Shown: one piece after another, positions 34,346-43,582 of the stretch
Numbering within the stretch: position 1 is the first letter of the stretch
Layout: each line of letters opens with the position of its first letter
Assembly: GCA_031399065.1 (NCBI GenBank)
Contig: JANNOM010000048.1
Location: forward strand, 124,001-188,000
Length of the DNA: 64,000 nt
From: JADCRZ01 sp031399065
Lineage (GTDB): Bacteria > Bacteroidota > Bacteroidia > Chitinophagales > Chitinophagaceae
Reading direction: 5' to 3'
The notes under the pieces: model-generated
The model's input: only the letters and a program-made list of their open reading frames with translations
Database searches by the model: none
Told to the model about the DNA's origin: nothing
Position numbers and translations under genes: made by a program

Positions 34346-34912
34346 ATGAGAAATTTACTCTTTATTTTTTCAGCAGTCTTATTGCAGCAATGCAGTTTTT
34401 CGCAGACATCCGATAAAAAAAGCACTTCCGTTATGGACAATACAGAAAAAAAAACCAATCCCGTTTACTCTAAAACGGACAGCACTAAAGTTAATTTAAG
34501 CGAGGCGGAATGGCGCAAAATACTGCCCGCGGATGTATATAACATAGCCCGCGAAAAAGGTACTGAACGGCCCTGGACCAGCCAGTACGAACATTCCAAA
34601 GAAGTAGGGACTTACTATTGCGCCGTATGCGGAAACGCCTTATTTGAAAGCGACACCAAATTCGAGAGCGGCTGCGGCTGGCCTAGTTTTTACCAGCCTA
34701 TCAGCAAAACCTCCATTATTTATACGCCCGACAACGCCCACGGCATGCAACGTACGGAAGTGCAGTGCGGCCGCTGTAAATCGCACCTCGGCCATGTTTT
34801 TGAAGACGGCCCCCCGCCAACCGGGTTAAGGTATTGCATTAATGGCGTAGTGCTTGATTTCGACAAGGCACAGGATGCGGAGAAGAAATACAATGAGGAC
34901 AATAAGCAGTAA
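34346..34912 (+). CDS. msrB: Exported peptide-methionine (R)-S-oxide reductase MsrB
   Basis: A protein of 188 residues. The N-terminus MRNLLFIFSAVLLQQCSF is a lipoprotein-type signal with a possible lipid-anchor Cys16. The MsrB domain (about 50-180) has structural zinc motifs CAVCG and CGRCKSH, the substrate region SGCGWPSFY and the catalytic cysteine in LRYCINGVVLDF. It repairs oxidised methionine in envelope proteins. A promoter element TAAATTTG is at 34322-34329. It ends 2 bases from the convergent YceI gene. Confidence 0.93.
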   Translation: MRNLLFIFSAVLLQQCSFSQTSDKKSTSVMDNTEKKTNPVYSKTDSTKVNLSEAEWRKILPADVYNIAREKGTERPWTSQYEHSKEVGTYYCAVCGNALFESDTKFESGCGWPSFYQPISKTSIIYTPDNAHGMQRTEVQCGRCKSHLGHVFEDGPPPTGLRYCINGVVLDFDKAQDAEKKYNEDNKQ

Positions 34913-34914
34913 AC

Positions 34915-35526
34915 TCAGCTTCCTTTCACTTCATCCATCTCTACTTTTACCGTAATGGTTACTTCGTTGCCTATAGCGGCACCGCCGGATTTTATATTGT
35001 AATCGTACCGGTTTATAACCGTCGTGCAGTTGAAGACCGCCTTGGCTCCTTTGTCCGTAGCAGACGACCCACCGTACACCACATCAAATACCACGGTTTT
35101 AGTTACATCCTTCAGCGTAAGACTCCCTGTTAATTTATAATTTTTACCCCCTGAAGGCTTCAGTGAAGTGCTTTCAAACGTTATTTTAGGATATTTCTCT
35201 ACGTTGAAATACCCTTCATCGCGCAGGTGTTTGTCACGGGTTTCATTGTCTGTATCGATAGAAGCCGCGTCGATGGTAAAGCGGATCCTGGCGTCCGAAA
35301 AGTCGGGCCTGGCACTTTCCATAGTAGCGTCGAAGGTTTTAAAAAACCCTTCCGCCTTGGACACCACCAGGTGAGTAACCGAAAAGCGAACGGCCGACTG
35401 GCTTTTATCCACCACCCACTTGCCTGAAGGCACCGGTGTACCGGTGGTTGTCCGGTACCCTGTATCAGGGGAAATGAAGGAAAATATAATAATAACTAAA
35501 GGAAGAAGATAAATACTCCGTTTCAT
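34915..35526 (-). CDS. Exported YceI-family protein
   Basis: A protein of 203 residues with a signal peptide (MKRSIYLLPLVIIIFSFISP). The YceI lipocalin-like beta-barrel is seen in WVVDKSQSAVRFSVTHLVVS, FDATMESARPDFSDARIRFT, DKHLRDEGYFNVEKYPKITF and LTGSLTLKDVTKTVVFDV. Family members bind long polyisoprenoid or similar lipids in the periplasm. The ligand and role here are unknown. Convergent with msrB; the upstream side faces the divergent aminotransferase gene. Confidence 0.9.
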   Translation of the reverse strand: MKRSIYLLPLVIIIFSFISPDTGYRTTTGTPVPSGKWVVDKSQSAVRFSVTHLVVSKAEGFFKTFDATMESARPDFSDARIRFTIDAASIDTDNETRDKHLRDEGYFNVEKYPKITFESTSLKPSGGKNYKLTGSLTLKDVTKTVVFDVVYGGSSATDKGAKAVFNCTTVINRYDYNIKSGGAAIGNEVTITVKVEMDEVKGS

Positions 35527-35632
35527 TGATGTAATGCTTTAATGTTTGTGCACCAACCTGAAAATAGTCATTTTTTATAAGACTCCGTTCTCCGGATATT
35601 CTTTCTCCCGCTTCCTTTTCCTTAGTTAGTGT

Positions 35633-35640
35633 TATTTTTG
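35633..35640 (+). promoter_or_regulatory. -7 element of the aminotransferase promoter
   Basis: TATTTTTG is an exact TAnnTTTG match, 19 bases upstream of the start codon at 35660. Confidence 0.6.
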
Positions 35641-35659
35641 CCGCTCCAAAAGGCAGAAT

Positions 35660-36916
35660 ATGAAGCTATCTCATTTATCGGAAACATTGATCGGGTCGGA
35701 AATAGTAAAGCTGGGCGGCGAAATCCGCGAGAAAATACGCCAGGGAGAAACGATTTACAATTTCACCATCGGAGACTTCGATCCCGCCATTTTCCCCATT
35801 CCCAAAGAACTGGAAGACGAGATAGTAACTGCTTACCGGCAACATTTTACCAATTACCCTTCCTCCGAAGGCAATCCCGACCTTCGATCGTCCATATCTT
35901 CCTTCCTGAAAGAACGAAGCGGCCTGGATTACGGGGTAGATGAAATACAGGTCGCTTCCGGCGGCAGACCGCTAATCTATTCTGTATTTCGCGCCATCTG
36001 CGACAAGGGCGATAAAGTAATTTACGCCGTACCTTCCTGGAACAATAATCACTATACCCATTTTGTAGAGGGGGAACATATCGTAATACCCACTACCCTG
36101 GAAAAAGACTTTATGCCCACTGCACAGGATATAAAGCCCCACGTAAAAGGAGCCACTTTGCTGGCCCTCTGCTCTCCCCAGAACCCGACGGGCACTACCT
36201 TCAGCAAAGAAGAACTGGAAGCCATCTGCGACCTGGTGCTGGAAGAAAACGAACGGCGCGGTACCGGTGAAAAAAAGCTCTACGTGATGTACGACCAGAT
36301 GTACGCCCACCTCACTTACGGCTCCATCCGGCATTACGACCCGGTGAGCCTCCGGCCGGCCATGCGGGAGTATACCGTGTTTATCGATGCCATCAGCAAG
36401 GTATTTGCCGCTACGGGCGTGCGGGTAGGCTGGGGATTCGGTCCGGCAGTGCTGATCGCGAAAATAAAAGCCATTCTCACCCATATAGGTGCCTGGGCAC
36501 CGATGGCAGAACAGAAAGCCGTAGCCCGGTTCCTGCTGCAAAAAGACGCGATCGACCGTTACCTGGTTCATTTTAAAGCGGAAGCGGAAGAGCGTTTACA
36601 GGTAATTTACGAGGGCTTCAGGGCATTGCAGAACGAAGGATTTTCGGTAAATGCCATCGCCCCTCAGGCGGCTATCTACCTTACCATTCAGGCGGACCTG
36701 GCCGGCAAAACGACGGCCGATGGGAAAAAACTGGATACCCAGGCCGATGTAACTGCCTACCTGCTCAACGAAGCCAAGCTGGCGCTGGTTCCCTTTTATG
36801 CTTTCGGTGCCCCGGCAGACTCCAGCTGGTATCGTCTGAGTATCGGTACCTGTAAAAAGGAAGAGATTCCGGCTATGCTGGGTCAGTTGAGAGCTTCCCT
36901 GAAGCGGCTCCGGTAA
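35660..36916 (+). CDS. Class I/II PLP-dependent aminotransferase
   Basis: A fold-type I enzyme of 418 residues. Family features include the N-terminal FTIGDFDPAIFPIPKEL, the phosphate-binding ASGGRPLIYSVF, SPQNPTGTTFS (about residues 174-184), the tyrosine region YVMYDQMYAHLTY and the Schiff-base lysine in FIDAISKVFAATGVRVGWGF (about residues 240-259). It is close to aspartate aminotransferases, but the amino-donor specificity cannot be fixed from the sequence. Single-gene unit with its own promoter. Confidence 0.9.
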   Translation: MKLSHLSETLIGSEIVKLGGEIREKIRQGETIYNFTIGDFDPAIFPIPKELEDEIVTAYRQHFTNYPSSEGNPDLRSSISSFLKERSGLDYGVDEIQVASGGRPLIYSVFRAICDKGDKVIYAVPSWNNNHYTHFVEGEHIVIPTTLEKDFMPTAQDIKPHVKGATLLALCSPQNPTGTTFSKEELEAICDLVLEENERRGTGEKKLYVMYDQMYAHLTYGSIRHYDPVSLRPAMREYTVFIDAISKVFAATGVRVGWGFGPAVLIAKIKAILTHIGAWAPMAEQKAVARFLLQKDAIDRYLVHFKAEAEERLQVIYEGFRALQNEGFSVNAIAPQAAIYLTIQADLAGKTTADGKKLDTQADVTAYLLNEAKLALVPFYAFGAPADSSWYRLSIGTCKKEEIPAMLGQLRASLKRLR

Positions 36917-37440
36917 ATTATTTGCCTGTATGTATGGGAATCAATGTAAAGGATTAAAATACTTTGACGTTAGGAAAAATAAGTGTTGATTCCAGGAAAG
37001 GTTATTGACATTACTGTTATTATGCCCTTTTTTTTCTGCATTTTTTCCTTCGCCTCTCCTTCGCCTCTCATTCGTCTGTCGTTCGAAGGGCATTTTTGAC
37101 GAAGAAACACTGCCTCCTGACGCTCACTTTAAAAGTAACGCTTTTACCTTTTCACGCTAAAAAAATAAACTACTTTTTTTTCCGGCCATACTTTTCTGAG
37201 GCGATATTCCCCGTAGTTTCTCCGAGGCATGTCCGGGTCTTCTGCGACTTTCTCCGACTCGCACTCGGAGAAAGTCGCAGAAGACCCGGAGAAGACCCGG
37301 AGAATAGTCAGAAAAAATGCAGTCAAAACTGCCAAAACTTTAAGAAAACATTGAGAACTGGGGCAATTACTAATTGGAATCAATTCCTTTATCTTTGCCA
37401 ACCCCAACATTCCGGGCATATATTATTCGAAAACACAAAT
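36917..37440. other. 524-base non-coding stretch with low-complexity and palindromic DNA
   Basis: No credible gene: a long reading frame running into the next gene from a TTG lacks a plausible start and covers the palindrome. The stretch holds CCTTCGCCTCT-type direct repeats (near 37050-37070), the large inverted repeat described separately, and a -7 element TATCTTTG at 37390-37397 for the outer-membrane protein gene. Confidence 0.7.
37232..37301. repeat. 26-bp perfect inverted repeat with 11-bp tandem tail
   Basis: The left arm at 37232-37257 (begins TCCGGGTCTTCTGCGACTTT) is the exact reverse complement of the right arm at 37265-37290, around a 7-base loop CTCGCAC. The last 11 bases of the right arm, GAAGACCCGGA, are repeated at once (37291-37301), and TTTCTCCGA from the left arm also occurs at 37217-37225. 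There is no T run, so it is not a simple terminator; it resembles a REP-like or mobile palindrome. Confidence 0.9.
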
Positions 37441-38244
37441 ATGAAAAAAGTAATTGTAGCAGCGGGCTTTTTGATGACAGCGCTGAATGTTTTTTCTCAA
37501 GATACGGATTCACTTAAACAAACCACCGACTCCCTGAACATAACCACCCCGACCCCGGTGACGGAAATGCCCCCCGCCCCGCGTAAAAAGAAAGACTGGA
37601 CCAAAGTGAATCTTGCCAACCGCCCCAACGACCACTTTATGTTGCAATTGGGTTATGAAGGCTGGACCAATAAACCCGACAGTGCAGATACCAAAGGTGT
37701 GGCCCGCACTCTTAATATATATTTCATGCTCGATCTGCCTTTTAAAACCGATCCACGCTTTAGTGTGGGGATAGGACTGGGTGTAAGCGGCGCAAGCGTT
37801 TACTTCGACAGAACAAGGATAGGTGTCGCGGACAATACCAACACCCTTCAGTTCGAAAGCCTTTCCAACAGCAATCATTTCAAAAAATACAAACTGGCCT
37901 ATTCTTACCTGGAAGTGCCAATCGAGCTTCGGTTTTCCAGAGATCCGGAAAATGACGGCAAAAGTCTGAAGTTTGCCCTGGGGGCCAAAGTGGGAACTCT
38001 TATAAATGTACACACCAAAGGCAAAACCCTGCAGGATGCGGATGGAAGGGCCGTGGGACCTAACTACACTGAAAAGATCGCTTCCAGGCAATTTTTTGAA
38101 GGTATCCGCCTGGCAGGTATTACGCGGGTAGGCATCGGGCACTTTGGGCTGTTTGCATCTTACCATATCAATAACTTCATTAAAGACGGAGCCGGACCTA
38201 ATATCCGTCCATACACCATCGGATTTACGCTGAGCGGGTTATAA
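37441..38244 (+). CDS. Outer-membrane beta-barrel protein (porin-like)
   Basis: A protein of 267 residues from the ATG at 37441, giving signal peptide MKKVIVAAGFLMTALNVFSQ. A Pro/Thr-rich linker (about 20-50) precedes alternating beta-strands (HFMLQLGYEGWTN, RFSVGIGLGVSGASVYF, YSYLEVPIELRFS, GHFGLFASYHI) and a C-terminal FTLSGL. It matches the general PorT/outer-membrane-barrel style of Bacteroidota. The role is unknown. A promoter element lies at 37390-37397, and a strong hairpin follows the stop codon. Confidence 0.82.
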   Translation: MKKVIVAAGFLMTALNVFSQDTDSLKQTTDSLNITTPTPVTEMPPAPRKKKDWTKVNLANRPNDHFMLQLGYEGWTNKPDSADTKGVARTLNIYFMLDLPFKTDPRFSVGIGLGVSGASVYFDRTRIGVADNTNTLQFESLSNSNHFKKYKLAYSYLEVPIELRFSRDPENDGKSLKFALGAKVGTLINVHTKGKTLQDADGRAVGPNYTEKIASRQFFEGIRLAGITRVGIGHFGLFASYHINNFIKDGAGPNIRPYTIGFTLSGL

Positions 38245-38269
38245 TCCCTTTCATCAACAATAAAACTAC

Positions 38270-38302
38270 AGGAGGGCACAGGTTTCAAACTTGTGCCCTC
38301 CT
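38270..38302 (+). terminator. Hairpin after the outer-membrane protein gene
   Basis: AGGAGGGCACA (38270-38280) and TGTGCCCTCCT (38292-38302) form an 11-bp perfect stem that can extend inwards. No strong T run follows, so termination may be partial. Confidence 0.6.
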
Positions 38303-38327
38303 GCTTTGTGCCCTCTCCCATCTCCCG

Positions 38328-38335
38328 TATATTTG
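38328..38335 (+). promoter_or_regulatory. -7 element of the hflX promoter
   Basis: TATATTTG is an exact TAnnTTTG match, 19 bases before the GTG start of hflX. Confidence 0.6.
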
Positions 38336-38354
38336 CCGAAACAACAACAGATAC

Positions 38355-39542
38355 GTGTTAGAAAGAAAGAAGCATATACAGGAAGAAATAAGGGCCATAC
38401 TGGTAGGCGTTATCGTAAAAGACCAGACCGACCAGCAGGTGAGGGAATACATGGAAGAACTGGCATTCCTGGCGGAAACCGCCGGGGCCATCACTATTAA
38501 AAAGTTTACGCAAAAGCTGCAGGGATTCGATAGCCGTACGTTCGTAGGCAAGGGCAAACTGGAAGAGATTAAGGACTATATGGTGGGCCGCAATATAGAA
38601 CTGGTGATCTTCGATGACGAACTTACCGGCTCGCAGATCACCAATATTGAAAAAGTACTGGACGTAAAAGTGATAGACCGGAGCGATCTTATACTCGATA
38701 TTTTTGCCCGCAGGGCTAAAACCGCACAGGCCAAAACGCAGGTGGAGCTGGCCCAGTACCAGTACCTGCTTCCCCGCCTTAAGGGGATGTGGAAACACCT
38801 GGAGCGCCAGGGAGGCGGTATCGGCTCCCGGGGCCCGGGCGAAACGGAAATAGAAACGGACAGGCGGATTGTGAATGATAAGATTTCCCTGCTCCGCAAA
38901 CGCCTGAAAGAAATCGACAAACAGGCGTTTACCCAGCGCAAGGATCGCGGCGAATTTATACGCGTGGCCCTGGTAGGCTATACTAATGTGGGCAAATCGA
39001 CCCTGATGACCCTGCTCAGCAAAAGCGAAGTGTTTGCCGAGAATAAACTTTTTGCTACGCTGGATACCACTACCCGCAAAGTGGTGTTCGAAACCACACC
39101 CTTCCTCTTAAGCGATACGGTGGGGTTTATCCGTAAACTTCCCCACCACCTGGTAGAAAGTTTTAAAAGCACACTGGATGAAGTGAGGGAAGCCGATATA
39201 CTGCTGCATGTAGTGGATATCAGTCACCCCCAGTACGAAGACCAGCTCGGCATCGTTAATAAAACCCTGCAGGAGATAGGCGCTTTCGACAAACCGATGA
39301 TCACCCTTTTCAACAAGATGGATCTGTATGAGAAATACACGTTTGACGAATGGCTGGAAGATGAAGTGAAACAGGAACTTCTGATAGACCTGAAAGACCG
39401 CTGGCTGCGGGAGACGAACAACAACGCCGTATTTATATCTGCCGCCCTGAAAATGAATATAGACGAACTGAGAGCGGTGATACTGCATAAAGTAAAAGAC
39501 CATTACCAGATACGATACCCGTATAAAACGGAATACTATTGA
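38355..39542 (+). CDS. hflX: Ribosome-associated GTPase HflX
   Basis: A protein of 395 residues. The N-terminal HflX domain (about 1-180) includes FVGKGKLEEIKDYM and VIDRSDLILDIFARRAKT. The linker IGSRGPGETEIETDRR is the family hallmark. The G domain has G1 LVGYTNVGKSTLM, G3 DTVGFIRKLPHHLVESF and G4 FNKMD. HflX splits stalled 70S ribosomes. The start is GTG at 38355: no nearby ATG fits, and the spacing to the -7 element is good. Confidence 0.95.
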   Translation: MLERKKHIQEEIRAILVGVIVKDQTDQQVREYMEELAFLAETAGAITIKKFTQKLQGFDSRTFVGKGKLEEIKDYMVGRNIELVIFDDELTGSQITNIEKVLDVKVIDRSDLILDIFARRAKTAQAKTQVELAQYQYLLPRLKGMWKHLERQGGGIGSRGPGETEIETDRRIVNDKISLLRKRLKEIDKQAFTQRKDRGEFIRVALVGYTNVGKSTLMTLLSKSEVFAENKLFATLDTTTRKVVFETTPFLLSDTVGFIRKLPHHLVESFKSTLDEVREADILLHVVDISHPQYEDQLGIVNKTLQEIGAFDKPMITLFNKMDLYEKYTFDEWLEDEVKQELLIDLKDRWLRETNNNAVFISAALKMNIDELRAVILHKVKDHYQIRYPYKTEYY

Positions 39543-39571
39543 TATTGTTAACACCCGACCCACTGATATAA

Positions 39572-39886
39572 ATGATAAAAATAGCGGCTGCCGAAGCAGA
39601 GATCCCTTTCGGGCAAAATGATATTGCGGTTATAACCGTGCAGGATAAAGCGATCTGCATCGGCCGGTACCGGCAGCAGTTGTTTGCCTTTGCGCAAAGC
39701 TGTCCGCATGCCGGCGTATCGCTGAACGATGGATGGATAGACGCGCAGGGCCATATCGTATGCCCGCTTCACCAGTATAAATTCAGCCTGAAGACGGGGT
39801 GGGACAAGTCGGGCGACTACCTGGTGAAACGCTGGAAAGTGGCCATAATGGAAGATGGCATTTATCTCGATACTACTTTTATATAA
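39572..39886 (+). CDS. Rieske [2Fe-2S] ferredoxin-like protein
   Basis: A protein of 104 residues with the two Rieske cluster motifs CPHAG (C-x-H, about residue 47) and CPLHQYKF (C-x2-H, about residue 65). The rest is the compact Rieske beta-fold, as in NirD-like and oxygenase ferredoxins. It probably carries electrons for an unidentified redox enzyme. It sits 29 bases after hflX and 15 bases before the PAP2 phosphatase gene, possibly in one transcript. Confidence 0.88.
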   Translation: MIKIAAAEAEIPFGQNDIAVITVQDKAICIGRYRQQLFAFAQSCPHAGVSLNDGWIDAQGHIVCPLHQYKFSLKTGWDKSGDYLVKRWKVAIMEDGIYLDTTFI

Positions 39887-39901
39887 ACATAACGATCATC
39901 T

Positions 39902-40501
39902 ATGCTCGTACTGGAATGGCTGGATAAAATAGACAAAGTGCTTTTTACCCTCATACACGCCAGTGGAGCGGTGCCCGTTCTCGACTGGTTCTTCCTGCTG
40001 CTGCGCAAGGGCAGCACCTGGATCCCTTTGTATGCCTTTATGCTATACTGGACGATCCGCTATATGCGCCGCTATACGATCCAATTCGCACTGCTATCCA
40101 TTGCCTGCAGCGGACTTACCGACTTCATCAGCTCTTCGGTGCTCAAGCTCTGGTTCGGAAGGCTGAGGCCCTGTCACGATGAAGCCTTAAAACCTGTTCT
40201 GCGGAATATTATCGACTGTGCCGGCTTGTATGCCATGCCTTCCGGTCACGCCACCAATCATTTTGGGCTGGCCAGTTTCTGGTTCTTCAGCATACTGCTT
40301 ATGAAGGGGAAAAAATGGTACTGGCTATGGGCCTGGGCGGCACTGATATGTTATGCGCAGGTATATGTAGGCAAGCACTATCCTTTCGACGTAGTAGCGG
40401 GCGGATGCCTGGGAAGCCTGATCGGCTATGGTATGTACCGCCTGTTTGAAAGATGGACCAGGGGGCAGCGTAATGCTGCTAATACATTAACGCAAGTTTA
40501 A
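39902..40501 (+). CDS. PAP2-family membrane phosphatase
   Basis: A protein of 199 residues with about five membrane helices. The three PAP2 motifs are present: KLWFGRLRPC, PSGHATNHFG and VGKHYPFDVVAGG. It probably dephosphorylates a lipid phosphate such as undecaprenyl pyrophosphate or a phosphatidic acid. A lipid-carrier role would suit its position 22 bases ahead of an ArnT-like glycosyltransferase. Confidence 0.9.
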   Translation: MLVLEWLDKIDKVLFTLIHASGAVPVLDWFFLLLRKGSTWIPLYAFMLYWTIRYMRRYTIQFALLSIACSGLTDFISSSVLKLWFGRLRPCHDEALKPVLRNIIDCAGLYAMPSGHATNHFGLASFWFFSILLMKGKKWYWLWAWAALICYAQVYVGKHYPFDVVAGGCLGSLIGYGMYRLFERWTRGQRNAANTLTQV

Positions 40502-40523
40502 GCAGCAAAACTGTTACCTTAAA

Positions 40524-42152
40524 ATGAACTATCAAAAGCTCACTTATACCCTGCTGGCCGCAGCCGTACTGATCAACTTCAGCGGGCTCTTCGTAACGAT
40601 CATAGGCACCGATGGTACGCTGTACGCCACGGTAGCCAAAACGATGGCACTGAATCATAACTATACCCACCTGTTTGCATTCGGTACGGACTGGTTGGAT
40701 AAACCCCACCTGCCCTTCTGGCTTACCGCCTTCTGTTTCCAGGTATTCGGCATACATGGCTGGAGCTATAAGCTACCCGGCATCCTGTGCATGTTGATGG
40801 GTGCGTACTACACCTATCTTTTCGCCAGGGCATTATACAACAAAGAGATAGCCCTTTGGTCGGCCATCATATTATTAACGGCGCAACATATCATTCTATC
40901 CAATAATGATGTACGTGCGGAACCTTACCTTACGGGTTTTATCATAGCGTCTATTTATCATTTTTATAAAACGAATAAAGAAAACAGGACGGGTCACCTG
41001 GTAGCCGGTGCTTTCTTTGCTGCATTGGCCATTATGACCAAGGGTATGTTTGCCCTGGTTCCCATCTGCGGTGCTATAGGCGGCGAACTGATTATGAAGA
41101 AACGATGGAAGCAACTGTTCCATCCCCGTTGGATAGTGGCTGCTTTATTGATACTGCTTTTTATTACGCCGGAACTATACAGTCTTTATATACAATTCGA
41201 CCTGCACCCGGAGAAGATCGTTTTTGGTCAGCAGGGAGTATCCGGACTTCGTTTCTTTTTCTGGGACAGCCAGTTCGGCCGCTTCTTCAATTCAGGGCCT
41301 ATTAAGGGTAAAGGGGATAAATCGTTCTTTTTTCATACGCTGCTATGGGCTTTTTTACCCTGGTCATTGCTATTGTATGCGACCTTTATGCAATGGTTCC
41401 GAAAAAACTTCCGTAATCCTTTTGCGCATGAGTGGTATTGCTTTTACGGAAGCCTGGCTACCTTCGTCCTCTTTTCCTTATCACGGTTCCAGTTGCCGCA
41501 TTATCTTAACATCATTTTTCCATTATTTGCTATTATGACGGCGAAGTACCTTTTTAGCCTTCAGTCGGGGGCTACGCTACGCAGGATAAATATCACTCAA
41601 ACGATCATTGCGGCCCTACTGGTACTGCTGGTAATGGTATTATCCTGGTTCTTTCAGCCGGAGGAGCCGGGTTGGTTTTCCATTGTATTGCTGGTAATAG
41701 CGGGGCTGGCTTTGCTATGGGTGCCCAACGTTGCACTACTGCAAAAGATACTGTACCGGAGCGTGCTTACGGCCATTTTCATAACTCTTTTTCTCAACGG
41801 AATACTCTATCCGGATCTATTACGCTACCAATCCGGGAGTGAAGCCGGTAGGTGGATCAACAAGAACTATCCCGGCATTCCGGTTGCGCAGTTCCGGGCG
41901 GAAGCCTATTCATCTCCCCTGGATTTTTACCTGGATAAACCGCTAATACTTTTAGACAGTGCGGGAGCCTTACCTGATCGGCCCTTCATACTCTACCAGC
42001 CGGCTGGTGCTACCCGTTACCAGGGAAAAGGAGATACTACCATGATAAAGCAGTTTGATCATTACCCCATCAGCCGCCTTACACCAAAGTTTCTGAACAA
42101 TGCGACCCGGCGGGAGAAAGTGGCGGTGTATGAGCTGGTTTTGATACGTTGA
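40524..42152 (+). CDS. ArnT/PMT-like membrane glycosyltransferase (GT39/GT83 type)
   Basis: A protein of 542 residues with about 11-12 hydrophobic segments. The first periplasmic loop carries the catalytic acidic residue (TIIGTDGTLYATVAKTMA, about residues 27-44), followed by DWLDKPHLPFWLTAFCFQVF. Such proteins move sugars from polyprenyl-phosphate donors onto lipid A or proteins. The C-terminal periplasmic part (about 430-542) is soluble. It is likely cotranscribed with the PAP2 phosphatase, which may recycle the lipid carrier; that link is inferred. Confidence 0.85.
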   Translation: MNYQKLTYTLLAAAVLINFSGLFVTIIGTDGTLYATVAKTMALNHNYTHLFAFGTDWLDKPHLPFWLTAFCFQVFGIHGWSYKLPGILCMLMGAYYTYLFARALYNKEIALWSAIILLTAQHIILSNNDVRAEPYLTGFIIASIYHFYKTNKENRTGHLVAGAFFAALAIMTKGMFALVPICGAIGGELIMKKRWKQLFHPRWIVAALLILLFITPELYSLYIQFDLHPEKIVFGQQGVSGLRFFFWDSQFGRFFNSGPIKGKGDKSFFFHTLLWAFLPWSLLLYATFMQWFRKNFRNPFAHEWYCFYGSLATFVLFSLSRFQLPHYLNIIFPLFAIMTAKYLFSLQSGATLRRINITQTIIAALLVLLVMVLSWFFQPEEPGWFSIVLLVIAGLALLWVPNVALLQKILYRSVLTAIFITLFLNGILYPDLLRYQSGSEAGRWINKNYPGIPVAQFRAEAYSSPLDFYLDKPLILLDSAGALPDRPFILYQPAGATRYQGKGDTTMIKQFDHYPISRLTPKFLNNATRREKVAVYELVLIR

Positions 42153-42256
42153 TGTCTTATCGCAAGAACTATTTATCGCGCTATCAGTTAATACGTTTTC
42201 GTATGCAGGCGGCGATTAATTCAAATGGCTTTCACCAAAACTTTTATAAGAACATT

Positions 42257-42622
42257 TTAAAGAACATACGACTTCTTCTGTACAAGATTATTATCTGTGT
42301 CTGTAAGAATAATGGTGGGTGTAAAATCGTCCGCTTCTTCATCTGTAAAATAGGCAAATGATAAAACGTGCACGATATCGCCCTTTTTAAATAATTTGGA
42401 AGCGGCACCGTTAACGCTTACATAGCCTTTACGTCCGCTGGAGATCGCGTATGTCATGATGCGGTTACCGTTGGTAAGATTGTTTACATATACCTGTTCA
42501 AACTTTCTTATACCCGATGCCTGCAGTATTTCGTCCGGCAGGGCTATACTTCCCGGATAGTTCTCTGAGCTTTCGGATACTACTAGTTTCTGGATCTTCG
42601 CCTTTAATAATTGTATCAGCAT
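42257..42622 (-). CDS. panD: Aspartate 1-decarboxylase
   Basis: A protein of 121 residues. PanD is made as a proenzyme cut between Gly24 and Ser25 to give the pyruvoyl cofactor. Both residues are present at exactly those positions (NYPGSIALP), and Arg54, Thr57 and Tyr58 (NRIMTYAI) match the known active site. VSVNGAASKLFKKGDIVHVL is also conserved. It forms beta-alanine for pantothenate and CoA synthesis. It is convergent with the glycosyltransferase gene, and the next 270 bases upstream hold no recognised feature. Confidence 0.92.
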   Translation of the reverse strand: MLIQLLKAKIQKLVVSESSENYPGSIALPDEILQASGIRKFEQVYVNNLTNGNRIMTYAISSGRKGYVSVNGAASKLFKKGDIVHVLSFAYFTDEEADDFTPTIILTDTDNNLVQKKSYVL

Positions 42623-42896
42623 AAATAATCATTTTGTTTGAATAGTTCAGGGCCTCTTCAACTATTGGCAAAACCGGTTGCGATGATTTAGTTGAATATG
42701 CAAATTCCTCCAAAACTATTCAATTTTATAAAGATCCGAACTTTCAGAGCCTTTTTTTGAATTTCCTAATTTATACAAAAACGATGCTCAAAAAAGGGTG
42801 CCTGTAAGATCCCCTTATTGCGCGTTCCCTTAAAAAGGGGACTTCTGCAAAAAAGAGCGGTTCGAAGTAAAAATATTGCGCCGAGCAGGCACTAAA

Positions 42897-43391
42897 TCAG
42901 GGTTTAAGTAATATTAACTGGCCGAGATGGTAACTCTGGTGGTTGATACGGCTGATGAGCACATTCATCTTATTACGCCTGGGATTAAGGGCAAAATCCG
43001 CCTCAGAAACGGCGGTGTGCCGATCCATCCACTCGGAAGCGGTCATTTCATCAAAATGCTTAGCCAGGGTGTTGTTCAGTACTTCCCATTGGTTTTTTAA
43101 CTCGGCTATGGGCGGAAATTCATTTGATGCTTTATCAGGTTGTTTTAAAAAGGGCGTTTCCAGTTGGGGGAACAGGCGGTCGCCTTTGTCAAAAAGGGGG
43201 ATCATGCCGTCATTGACCGCCACCAGGTGACCGAGCAGGTAAATGGCGCGATTGCGACCGGGCGCGACTTCCTTTTCATAATCTGCTTCCGGATACTGAT
43301 TGAAAAATTGCGTTACGAGCTTATTCTGAGAGGCCCAGGCACTGATCACCTGTTGGATAATGGTCATTAACGGATCGTTCATGTTATACAT
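42897..43391 (-). CDS. DinB-like four-helix-bundle protein
   Basis: A protein of about 164 residues from the ATG at 43391 (MYNMNDPLM); an ATG at 43382 is equally possible, and a further upstream reading is unlikely. Metal-binding histidines expected in DinB/YfiT proteins appear in LLGHLVAVNDGM and at the C-terminal NHQSYHLGQLILL. Some relatives are thiol-transferases; most have no known role. Function here is unknown. Confidence 0.75.
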   Translation of the reverse strand: MYNMNDPLMTIIQQVISAWASQNKLVTQFFNQYPEADYEKEVAPGRNRAIYLLGHLVAVNDGMIPLFDKGDRLFPQLETPFLKQPDKASNEFPPIAELKNQWEVLNNTLAKHFDEMTASEWMDRHTAVSEADFALNPRRNKMNVLISRINHQSYHLGQLILLKP

Positions 43392-43582
43392 TTTAAAAAG
43401 CTGTATAACTCTCAAGCGGAGAAATTGTTGGCGCCAGTCCGAAATTCGTGAACGATCCAGCAGCGTTCATCAATGGTTCTGGTATATAGGTAGCGTCTTA
43501 TTGGCTGTACAATATTCACCGCTTCCGTTCGTTTTTTAAGAATCCAGACTCCTATTTAAAACAAAACCAACATCATTCCACT

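Noticed and set aside
37232..37301. CRISPR array
   Set aside because: The repeats are palindromic and adjacent, without unique spacers of regular length; no cas genes are nearby.
37096..37440. N-terminal extension of the outer-membrane protein from a TTG
   Set aside because: It would translate the palindrome and the promoter element. The ATG at 37441 gives a clean signal peptide.
42149..42361. 70-codon open frame after the glycosyltransferase
   Set aside because: About half of it lies antisense over panD, and its composition is unlike a normal protein.
42770..42860. Hairpin with CCCCTT/AAGGGG arms between panD and the DinB-like gene
   Set aside because: The arms are short, the loop is long and there is no T run on either strand; not strong enough to call a terminator.
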